A stretch of 64,000 bases of DNA, taken from the NCBI GenBank assembly GCA_964035545.1, contig OZ037765.1, positions 13,820,698-13,884,697 of the forward strand, in the 5' to 3' direction. The DNA is from Bugula neritina. Its lineage: Eukaryota; Bryozoa; Gymnolaemata; Cheilostomatida; Bugulidae. A model generated the notes under the pieces. It was given only the letters and a program-made list of their open reading frames with translations. It ran no database searches and was not told the origin of the DNA. Positions within the stretch are counted from its first letter, which is position 1. Each line of letters begins with the position of its first letter. A program made the translations under genes and the position numbers. Shown piece after piece: positions 46,671-58,100 of this stretch.

Positions 46671-47446
46671 TTAAAGGATTGCTCTATCTTAGTTTATTAC
46701 AATCACATTATAATTATGAACTATAATCTAATGTGTATGCAAACAATTGTGACTTTGCAAAGGGATAGATGCCTAGAAAACAGCTTTTCAAAATTCCAAT
46801 TTTGAGGGAGGTAAAATTTTCAGCCATGAAAAAGAATAGCCTAATACGTGACGTGTGAACGCCAGTAACTATGCTGCACGTGCTAACTATAACGCTAGTA
46901 TTCAAGGTTGCTGAGCGCAACATCAACCAATAACGCTCAAGCAGTTACAGTGCGCTATATAGGTCAGCTTTGGTGCGCCAGTAATATTGCACAATCTGAC
47001 CTAGTTTAGATCGATGGCAAGCATTCATCCTAAAGAATGCATGTTTTTGCAATGCTTTTTTCTATGCTTACAAGCAAAATATGGCCTAATGTTATCGCAT
47101 ACATGTTATTTAACATGTCAAAAAACTATAGATTGAGATAATTCACATTTGCACTTCTATAAATATACAAATTACGAGCTGAAAGATCACATCTCACAGT
47201 CATATTTCTATAGTTATTCATTTGTATAGTCACGTGACCAGCAGGAATGCTGGCGCTGTTACGTCACAGTTCCCAGCTCATTTCAAAATCGGCGTTTTGG
47301 CTGTTACCAATCTACACCCTCAACTTCAACTAACTTTTTCTACCTTTGGTCAAATGCTTTTTGTCAATGCATGCTTAGAAAAACACAATATTATGTGTGT
47401 TTGACCTAAATGGCCATTTATTAGACAAGATAGAGCAATCCTTTAA
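46671..47446. mobile_element. MITE with TTAA target sites and 17-bp-plus inverted ends
   Basis: TTAA at 46671-46674 is followed by AGGATTGCTCTATCTT. The exact inverse, AAGATAGAGCAATCCT, ends at 47442 and is followed by TTAA (47443-47446). The TTAA target site is the hallmark of piggyBac-type elements. The interior is less AT-rich and contains CACGTG and ACGTCA-like sites and some inverted GTCACGTGAC / ACGTGACGTG sequence, but no transposase frame. The short open frames here are not genes. Confidence 0.8.
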
Positions 47447-47610
47447 ATATCAGCGTTTTTCTCGAACAAAACTTCTGACCTACATATACAATACTAAAAT
47501 TAGTGTTGCTTTATCAATATTTAAAGAATAATGTGAAATGAATTGCTGGTTTAATCTACAACTCACATGCTTATACGTTAACAGCAATTTAATGTTGTGT
47601 GGTTTGTTCC

Positions 47611-47613
<3 letters not shown>

Positions 47614-47648
<35 letters not shown>
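47614..47648. repeat. (TA)n microsatellite
   Basis: About 34 bp of TA, immediately left of the palindrome at 47665-47798. Confidence 0.9.
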
Positions 47649-47649
<1 letters not shown>

Positions 47650-47664
47650 GAGTAAATGAGGAGT

Positions 47665-47798
47665 AAATAATATTACTGCTGAAACATAACACAGGATGAA
47701 TTTAGCATGCGTTATATGTATATATTATATACATATATTATATACATATAACGCATGCTAAATTCATCCTGTGTTATGTTTCAGCAGTAATATTATTT
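47665..47798. repeat. 134-bp near-perfect palindrome, 60-bp arms
   Basis: 47665-47724 pairs base for base with 47739-47798 (arm starts AAATAATATTACTGCTGAAA). The 14-nt centre is also largely self-complementary. Transcribed, it would form a long uninterrupted hairpin. It could be a recent foldback element, a hairpin RNA locus or an assembly artefact. Confidence 0.9.
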
Positions 47799-47799
47799 G

Positions 47800-49110
47800 G
47801 TCATAATTTGAAAACTAGACTAAACAATTGGCTGCACCACATGCAGTATTCTAATTTCATTTTATATGTGCCACTAATATTAGGCAATAGCTGCTACATA
47901 TGCTACATACATGTGATGTCTGTGAGAAATTCCCATGCTTATAGACCATTTTCTGACCATTTCCAGTGCTCCATAATATAGATACCTTTCTTATAAACCT
48001 CATAAAACTCTCCATGGCGAAGACTCCAAGCTTGAAGCTTCCCACCATAAAAAGAGTGACCATGCTTGCGCTGCCTGGTGGCTGGTACAGCATTTAAAAA
48101 ATAAACTTCTTTTATATAGTGACTTTGAACCGTATAAATAACAATAATAGTGATGATAACATAATATTATGGTGATCATATTAAGCTGAAAATTATATAC
48201 CTGCAATGAATCACTGTCACCTGTTATAGCAGATAATTATTCTGGCAGTTAAAGCAAAACATTCTTACATAGTCTGTACAATGAACTGGAAATTTAAAGC
48301 CATACATGGATGCACTTTGTCATCTTTATTTGACAGCTCAGGAAGGATATTTTATTTACATAACATTTTGCTTTTTAAAAGTTTTAAGATTGTTTACAGC
48401 AATACATTTTCAACAGTTTCGTTCCCAAAACTGATTTCATGCTAAAAACAACTATGTATATAATGCTATTTTAAGTGATCCTTAAAAGCTTTTTATATAG
48501 GACATCGAAAAAGGATCAGGACTGGAAAAAGCATTAATTAAAGAGAGGTGGTGCAGCAATGGAGAAAATGGGAAAAGCCTGTGTTCTATATTAAAAGGTA
48601 GCAAAAGAAGTTATGCTCTCGCAAAGATTTCAACCCGCGCTCCAAATCAAAATTTAAAAATAAAATTAAAGAACTAAGGCTATCTCAATTTCTTCACTAC
48701 TGTTCCTAAATTTAGCGTCCAATCCGCCTGAGATGATGATGATCAGATATGAGGTAAAGATAAATTCGATCTTTTTCGACCCTGGAGCTAATGAATGACA
48801 TACAATAATTGGTCGAACTATTTGCACCACCATTCCGTCTATAAAAATGTGATATGCACGCCCACGACCCAACGCACAGTGCGGTTTGCTACAATTCCAA
48901 TAGACGTAGTAGATCCAGAGTTCACTTTTTACTAGTAGCCAACTAATGTTCATGCACACTGATACTGATACACGCGATTTACTTTTTATCATTATGCAAT
49001 CCAAATACAACGCACTACGAGTATGACTATTATATTTACTGAGATTGCAGTGTAAATTTTTATATAAACTTGCTTTTCTAGTTAAACTTAACGTTAAACC
49101 ACTGTTACAT
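47800..49110. other. Intergenic, no supported gene
   Basis: A 114-codon minus-strand open frame (48666-49010) has no family resemblance and no flanking exons. 48500-48660 has a moderately balanced composition, but no conserved protein was seen. Confidence 0.45.
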
Positions 49111-49119
49111 CTACACTAA

Positions 49120-50880
49120 ATTACTGTAACTGTAAGTGTATTACTATTAGTATTACTATTACTGTATTAGTATTACTATTACTATTAGTATAATTATAAT
49201 TAATATTAAAATTATTATTAGTATTACATTTACTGTTGCTGTTAGTGTTACTGTTACTGCAGTAAGACGTTAGTAATACGTATACTTAGTCTTATAGTAA
49301 TACTAATAGTATTAGTATTACTATTACTATTAGTGGTAAATTTAGTTATGTTTATACTTAATCTTATACTTATACTTATAGTATAAGTTAGTTAATTAGT
49401 ATAACTATAAAATTAAGCACTGTAACTTTAAGTATTACTACTAGTACTACTCACTAACTCTAAGACTAAGTACTACTACTACTAGTACTAGTAGTACAGT
49501 AGTAGTAGTATTACTAGTACTACTGGCACTGCTAGTACTACTACTACTAATAGTAGACAAGTAGTACTAGTACTACTCTTACTTTTAGTCTTAGAGTTAG
49601 TATCAATAAATGAATAATAACAATAAAAACCCTGAAGTTGAAATTATTCAATTTCTCCACTCTAAGCAAGTTTAGTTATATCGTTAAATTTAATCATTAT
49701 GATTATGATTATAATTAGAACTATCAGTATCACCATTGGCAGACATTGGAGACTGAGTGTGACACTGACTGTGACACTGACTATCATAATGATAATTACT
49801 CACTATTTCGTCTCACTCAGTCACTGTCATATTGATAGTAGTAGTATTAGTAGTAGTACTAGTAGTGCCAATCACAATCACAATAGCCATGCACTTACAC
49901 TTACAGCATACTGATGCTGATGGTCAACGTCATAAACTCATTGTCAATGTCATACTCATCCTCATGGTCGTAGTGATAGTCATTATGATTATTGTTATGA
50001 TTACTCATTGGGTTTGGTCATATTCATAATGATAATCATAGTGATAGCCATAGTGATAATTTTACCCATGCTAATAGTCTGATACCCGTCGGTTACACAT
50101 TCACAGTCAATGTCACTCTTGTCCTGAGTTAAAATCTCTTGTCTCTGAGTTAAACTCAAACTCAATATGGTGATCACTTATAGTTATACATATCCTGTCA
50201 TAGTGATAGACTGATACTAATAGTGAAAATGAGTTTGATAACCATGCTGACGTAGTGAACTTATCTCATAGTAAATGTAATTATCATGGTGGTATTATTA
50301 TTAAGTATTAGGCATTTTTAATGAATTTGCCAAGTTTAATATTCATAAGTAGTAGTAAAAGTTAAGTGATAGTAAAAGTTATAGTGAGACTCATTCAGTC
50401 ATACTCATAGACATAGTCATATTCGTACTGATGTTCAATGATTTTAATTAATATTACAACTGATGTTCATTATTATGTTCACTCACTGATAAGCGTATTA
50501 TCACTGATTAGTGATTACTCGTAGTCATTGTAAACTTGTTGTAACACTGACAGTAACAGTATAAGTAGACTATGAGTCTGAGATGACTCTTTGTTTTTTA
50601 ACAATTTTTGATTAGAGTTTGACTGTGTAGAACTGACAGTGTTTCAACTTGACGCTCATCAGTAGTCATGAAACTTGATCACCTATACATTAATATTGAC
50701 TATTCCTAAACACAATGATTCACAATGAATAGTGATAGTTATACTTATTGCCACTAAAACACTCTAAGCTTATACTAGTCTACGATACTGACCTCATAAT
50801 GATACTCATAATAAGTCTAGTTTTCATTCACATTGACAATTTTATTGTGATACTGTAACTTATAACTTTAGGCTATTAAA
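49120..50880. repeat. Large composite of triplet arrays
   Basis: 49135-49330 is ACT/ATT/AGT triplets in both senses. 49430-49580 is nearly pure AGT/ACT (for example GTACTAGTAGTACAGTAGTA), which is strongly self-complementary. 49690-50060 mixes GATTATGATTAT, GTGACACTGACT and ATAATGATAAT runs. The sequence becomes more diverged towards 50880. It is the largest example of the family of arrays at 2, 5.6-7, 19.7-20.9 and 34 kb. The open frames rich in Ile/Thr/Ser are artefacts. Confidence 0.7.
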
Positions 50881-50884
50881 TTTA

Positions 50885-52157
50885 GTTATTTAGTTTTATA
50901 AATTTAAAGCTACAAAGTCGTGGTTTAGTTCTAAATCAAAAATTGTTGAAGGTTGAAAAACAAAGTAAAAATCTATTAAATTTATTAGTGACAATAGATA
51001 GCAGAGTATTCTAGAAACTGTAAGTATATTACATGAAATCTTAATAAACTTGATTGTAAAGTTGAAATAAAAATACAAAAGTTAGGGTACCCTCCACTGC
51101 TGTTCCACAGCCTCATAACGCAGACTCCTAGTGCATGTTGTGTGACTGAGTGTACTCGTGTGTGTGACTGACAGTACCCGACTGGTTGTAGTTGCATGCA
51201 TGGACCTGAGTGTGGGTTGTTCATGTAAAATTTATACCTATTGCTACTCAAAGTTATAGTGGCATGCATAGCAGTTCTACTTTACTCTCTGATGAAATTT
51301 AATAGTTTTGTTGCAGCCCCAACCTAAATGTGTGCAAAAGTCACTATAAGTAAGGCAGTTTTACTAATCAATTATTTTTGTCGTAACTGGATCCCTAAGC
51401 ACTAAAGTAAAAGTCTGCAGGACAAATGTAATAACTATTTGGAGTAGACTTTAATGCTAAATGACCATGCTGTTTATTGTTATAATAATTTTAGCAGCTA
51501 GTCAGCATTACGATTGTTAACAGTTTCAACTACTTGAACTGTTTAATGAATTTAATCACCAAGGTAAATGTTAGTTCCTTTGCTCATTATGATAAATGTC
51601 AATAACCATAATTTGAAACTCTAAGGTAGCTTTGTTTTAATAATATAATAATTTTATCAATATGGACTTCCTTGAAATTGATTATTTATTGATAATAATA
51701 ATTATATCAATGGATAATAATTATAGCGATTATAAAAACTCACAACACTTGGTTATTAATAAAAAAAAAACGACTCTAGTAGTAATAGTCATAGTAATAT
51801 ATATTAATATAATCCTTGAATCTAGAAGTAAATAGGATATGTAGAAACTCACTTGACTTTTTAAGATGCACTCAATACTGCCAAGTATACTCAGGCTTGG
51901 TCTTCCACTTTCAGCGGCCAGTCTTTTAGCATGCATAAAATGCATTGTTTCGACATTTGCTTAGAAGTACCGATGCTTATATGACTATGTTATTTCAAAT
52001 ATAACAAGTTGCAAACAAATAATTAGTGTTAAGAATATATATATATTTCTTATTAACATAATTTGACTGAATATAGTACATATAGCATCTGCATGAACTT
52101 TTAAATATTAGGCATTAGCTTTGATCCTAGGGAGTATTTCTTGCAACAATATTTCAG
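50885..52157. other. Intergenic upstream of Raptor, no gene seen
   Basis: AT-rich with a moderately GC-richer patch (51085-51220, with GTGTGACTGA-type repeats). The Raptor promoter or a non-coding first exon must lie here or further left. No specific element was identified. Confidence 0.45.
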
Positions 52158-52173
52158 GTCCTAGTTGTAAAAG

Positions 52174-55100
52174 ATGGCACATTCTGCAACAGACAGCCTC
52201 CATAATTCTCTCAGTAAAAATGCTGTTGCTATAAATCAAGAAGATTTAACAGCAGATGCTCTTATGAGCTCAGAATATAATATTCCGCTGACTTTCACTG
52301 AGAAGAGACATATAGAAAAGATTATAGGGACACAGAAACCTTCTGGTGCTTGGCGGATGAAAGAGCGGGTGGGTGATTCTTATGATTCAGAGGCTGTAAT
52401 ATCAAATAAAATAAGTTTAAGACAAAAATAAATGGGATATCAAAATTTTGTATGTTACAAATGGCCCTATGTCATTACTACTTTTGCTGTTTATTGTTCT
52501 ATTTTCACCTGATGCTATTTTTAATTTCAAGTTAATAAATCTGGCCTTCCTGATATTTGCTTGAATAATTTTTTGTTATTCACTTTTATTTGAACAATTT
52601 CACTCTCCATCTTCCTTATCTGTTCTCCATATCGATGTGAATACAGATAACTGGTGGTGCAAGGTTTTAAATTGATTTGCCAGCCAGCATCACCCAAGTA
52701 TGTATTGAAATATATTTGTAGATGAAGACAGTTAGTGTGGCACTGGTTTTGTGTCTCAATGTTGGTGTAGATCCACCAGATGTTCTTAAAATACAGCCAT
52801 GTGCAAGGGAGGAATGCTGGATTGGTTAGTTTCAACTGATACTAAATCACATATTTTTTATATGGTGTAAATAATGCACATAAGGGAGCAGCCCTGGTCT
52901 AGAGGTTAAAGTGTTTGGCTTAGCAAACACAAAGTCATGGGTTCAAACCCCAGTAAAGGCCATTGGTAATGTTAGAAAGAGCATTCAGTCATAATTGCCC
53001 CTGTGCCACATAGATGAATAAGTCCTTAGCCCGCTTTAAAAAAACCAAGTTTATCAGGGGTTCTCACAAGGATGGCAACTATAAACTTGCATGAGTTCTT
53101 TTTTTAATAATGTACACTTATTTTTTCTATGTGAATTTGTTATGAGTCTGGGGTATTTATTTTTGATTTTTCTTATTGGAATTACATTTAGATTTTTCAC
53201 TTATTTAACACACACCAACTGTCCGATAAACAAAGATTCGAATTTCAAATTAGTCACCTTCAAGTTATCATTAGTAGAATCCCTATTAGCTTACCTTCAT
53301 TTGATAGCACTAGTTCGTAACTTATAACAATTAGTTTAACAAAAATAAACTAAACATACTTTTAGTGAAGCAGCTATTTGTTCACTAGCAGGTTGTACCA
53401 GTGGTTTCTACAGGTAACTTGTATTTTGAACATTATGTTTAACTTTTTTTCAGTTGTAAATTTGTAACTATATTATTATGAAAATATATCATTTTGTTGA
53501 TTTAAGTTCTCTGGTTTAAAAATTGTTCTCAAATAATTAACATTTTTGCTTGTTAATAATTTTTTACTTACTTTGTCTTGAATAAAATGTACATTACACT
53601 TGTTAAATAAGTAAATTTTCTTTTTTGAATATTTAAAGACCTTTCACAAAAGTTTACTTTACTGTGTAAGGGTTAATTTTAAAAGAAGTTAAACATTGTT
53701 TTTAGCTATTTACATAAAAGCAATGATATACTTAAAAAGCAAGACTGCTTTATGAATTTTTATCAAAGTCAAAATAGCGCAGCTAAACCAAACATCTAGT
53801 ATGAGCCTCACACTTTTTGTTAATGAAAAGTTATGCAAATATTAAAAATTCTAAGTGTTAGGGAAAGATTCAAGTAGTAACATTTATTATTGGCATTTTT
53901 TAAGTAATTTTTAAACGAATTTTGAATAAACTTCAAATAGGCTAAAATTATAAATAAAATATTCAATGAAATAAACCTAATAGGGACAAGTTGACAATTT
54001 TATGCTAGTTTAATATTATATACTTAGGATAGTTATTTACTGTATATTTATTATTTCAGATCCTTTAGCGACAGGTCCAAAGAAGGCTTTGGAGGCTATT
54101 GGCTGCCAACTACAAAAGCAGTATGAAAGATGGCAGCCCAGAGCTCGATCTAAACTAAGCCTAGATCCTACATTAGAAGAAGTTAAAAAGTTGTGCCAGT
54201 CACTGCGTCGAAATGCTAAGGTCTGTTATTCATATAAATTTTTCACAAAATTCAAATTAAATTTTCTGAAAAGAAAGTTACCAATGTTATATTATATGAC
54301 TTTCTGTTGTAGGAAGAAAGAGTGCTTTTCCATTACAATGGTCACGGAGTGCCCAAACCTACGGAAAATGGAGAGATATGGGTTTTCAATAAGGTACAAT
54401 TACAGAAGTGTCATCACAGATTCTACTGTAGTTTCACTTGTCTTCTGGGTCTTACTCTTCACTTCATTAGGGATCTGTTATAGCAAATTCTCTACAAGCT
54501 TCAAGTTGAGGAAATTGAATTATTTAATCAATATTTATAAATAATGTAGATTTGGGTTCCATTGTTCTTTTGCAACAATTGGAGGATAAATGAAAATCCT
54601 CTTGCTTTTTACTTATAACTGATGATTTCCTGTTGTAAATCTCAGATTACTAAATAAATATTATTGTCTATATTTAGAATATTGATGTTGTAACCTGCAT
54701 AACCTGTAAACCTGCCTATTGACTAGTGCTAGACCAACTATTTATTTCAATTATAGCTAAAGTGATTTTTTTTAATCAGTCTGTGCTCAACTAGCTATGA
54801 GGTGAGGAGGGGTAAGGAGTTTTTAGCCGCTAGGTTAATATTAATTTGCAATAGTGGATACAATAATTATTGGTAATGGTTTTCTAGCCAAGTGGTGGCA
54901 ACAATTAATGGAGCAACATTGAAATAGTTGCAATCATTAGATTATTAGTATTTTGTAACTCTAATTATTTTCTCCTTGGGCCAGTATTACTGTGTGTTAA
55001 TTTAGTGTAGATATCTTGTAGAATTACACACAGTATATACCCCTGTCACTGTATACTCTACAATCATGGATGAGCATGCCTTCTATCTATGTGTTTGATT

Positions 55101-58100
55101 GTTCCAATGCCGGTCTCATACTAGACAAATTCACCGAATTTCAACAAACAAGAGAACCTAAAATAGAAGAAGGGGTAGGGCTTATTTTTATTAAGAATGT
55201 CTACACGGATGTAATCCAAGTTCTTAGCGAAATTCAAATAGTCATGTATGTGTTTTACTGAAAAATATTTTCTATTATTTTCCTTAAACATAACATCAGA
55301 GATGGTATTAAGCAAAAGTAACTCAATTAGATAAACTATTTAATAATGGCTGACTTTATTAAGAGATAATAATATATACAGCACGTGGTTTGATTTTGAG
55401 TTATAGTTTTTATATGTCATGCAGCCTGTAAAATTCGCATGGCTTTTGTATGCATTCATTTGTTTCACTATATAATATGTTGAAAAACAACCAGTAAACG
55501 AGTTGTAAAGGAAACCTGAACTGTTTCAACACAATTTATTAACCGATTGAAACCAGTCTGCTCTTGCTGAAATCTCCATTTTAAACAGTATTGGCAGCAA
55601 GTTTTCCCAAGAATTGACAATTTGTATAACTATTATAACCAAATCTAGAAATAAAAGATTTGCAGTCAAATGCATAGCTTTTTAATAGTAAACTGCTATT
55701 GGCTGAAGCTTTTAGTCTTGTGTGTAATTGAGTTCATGATTGACAGGGTTTGTCTGGCTCTACAACAAGTTCTGGCAGTGAAGTCTGTAGACAGTGTATT
55801 CTGCTTGGTGCATGCAGTTCTACTGAGCTGCTTCCACAAGATCCAAACTTACCGGCTGATCTGTTTACATCGTGCCTCACCACTCCCATAGCCATGGCAT
55901 TGAGGTGGTACGTACTTCAGACGTCTGGTAAACTGGTCAAAGGGATTACCAAAGAACTAATCGACAAGTAAGTTTATTATCAACAATTTCGTTTGCTTCT
56001 TTAGTTTGTGTCTGTATCTAGAAAATATAATTTAGTTATACAGCAAGTTTTAAAAATGACCTTGTACGCAATAATTTAACTTAATATGCTACAGTAAAAT
56101 AGTAGTTTTATTTTATAAAGAGTTACTCTAATTCAAGCATATCTGGAAACCCATAACTTGGCATGGTGCATGAGCTGACATTGTGCATGTAGTTCCCAAT
56201 GCCTGCTACATACCTTCATACGTCTTAAGGATTTCTTGTAACTCTGTTTTACTTTAGTATACCTGGTGCTCTAAATGACAGACGTACTATGCTTGGGGAA
56301 CTAAACTGGATTTTCACAGCAATCACTGACACAATTGCCTGGAATGTTTTGCCAAGAGGTTAGCTAGTAATAGATTTGGGATGAATTGACTATTTTTCTG
56401 CTACCTTTTGGTGATGATTGGATTGTGTTTTAATATTTTAGTAATATGACTGGTGTGTTTCAGAGACATTTCAGAAGCTCTTCAGGCAAGATTTACTGGT
56501 TGCCAGTTTATTCCGAAACTTTCTGTTAGCGGAGCGAATAATGAAATCTTACAACTGTACGCCAGTCTCCAATCAAAGGCTTCCATCTACTTATCAACAC
56601 CCCATGTGGTTAGCACATTGATATTTTTAGTGCCCTGGAACTATTTGACCCACTAACTTTGCTGTTATGCTGTCAATATTTAGTTCCTCTGCAGGCCCAG
56701 TGCTTTAAGCTGTTGTGTTGAATTGTGGGTAATCTCCAAAACTTCATGTTATTGTTGCAAGTAATTAATAAACAAGTGAATCTGAAAATAGAAAATTCTA
56801 GTTATATTGTAAAATCAGTTTTATGAACAAAATGTATGTATTCAATAAATTCGTCAATATTGTTAGTGTAAAAGTAATTGGAGCAAACTTCTCACTCTCT
56901 TAGTGAGTGGGCTAGTAGACTAATCAATTTGTTTATTCTAGGCAGGCTTGGGACTTCACCTTAGACGCCTGTTTATCACAGCTACCAGCCATATCAAAGA
57001 AGCAAGCAGAGTTTCAGTACAGCACGTTTTTTGCCGAGCAGCTTACAGCTTTTCAGGTTTGGCTGGAATACAAAGGAATAAACACCAACCCTCCAGAACA
57101 GCTGCCTATCGTGCTTCAGGTACTCGGCCTATAACTATTGTCATTAAGTGCCTTCTGCTACCCTTCTTTGCGTAAGATAAAGCCCGGGGTTTATTATATC
57201 TACTTATTTGCTATATTATGTTGTTTTGTTCTAATCTTTTTCGAAACTGCACTTCATATTAATTAGAATAAGACATCCTCAAGTTTTCCAACATTTCGAA
57301 AGTGTAATAAGTTTTTAAATTTTAGTAATTGTGGTAAAAATCCTGGATAATTTTTGAGCTTTAGTTTAAAAAAAGTTGTTTTTATTTTGTAGGTATTATT
57401 GAGCCAGGTGCATAGACTAAGGGCTTTAGATTTACTTAGTCGGTTTTTGGACCATGGCCCCAACGCAGTCAGCTTGGTGAGTATTTTATATTCATCTATT
57501 AAATAATCTTGCATATTTTTAGTTAATCAAAGTACATTGCTCTTTTCAGTTCTCTTTGTATTTCATTCCAATGCTTTATACTTGCAGGCATTGTCTGTGG
57601 GAATATTCCCGTACGTACTGAAACTACTGCAGAGCTCAGCAAGAGAGCTCAGGCCTCTCCTAGTCTTCATCTGGGCCAAGATTCTCTCAGTAGATGGCGT
57701 TAGTATTTGTTTATTGCTATTAATTAGAAAAATTTTGCTGTTGGTTGATGTCTGATGCATTATTTAAAATCATTTAAATTATAGTTCAACTTACTGTATT
57801 TTGAACTTTATTTATTTTACTGCCTTTCTTTAATGTTTACAAACTTGCTTTGAATATTTCCTTAAATTGAACTGAATTGAATTTTCGTATGTCCAAAAAT
57901 TTTTCCACAAATTATGTTTGTTTTAGTCATGCCAAGTAGACTTGGTCAAAGATGGTGGACATAAATATTTCTTGCATGTGCTGGATGACCGAGATATGCC
58001 GGTATGTCATTAAAACACTATTACAACGTTTTAGTTAATTTTATAAGATTGATAGCTTTCTTAAATAGTTAATAATTTTTAAATGCATCTATTGGCTTGG

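Noticed and set aside
48666-49010. 114-codon minus-strand open frame
   Set aside because: It has no recognisable domain, no neighbouring exons in phase and unremarkable composition; not supported as a gene.
49120-49600. Possible CRISPR-like or satellite array
   Set aside because: There are no constant repeats with unique spacers. It is a degenerate triplet run in a eukaryotic genome.
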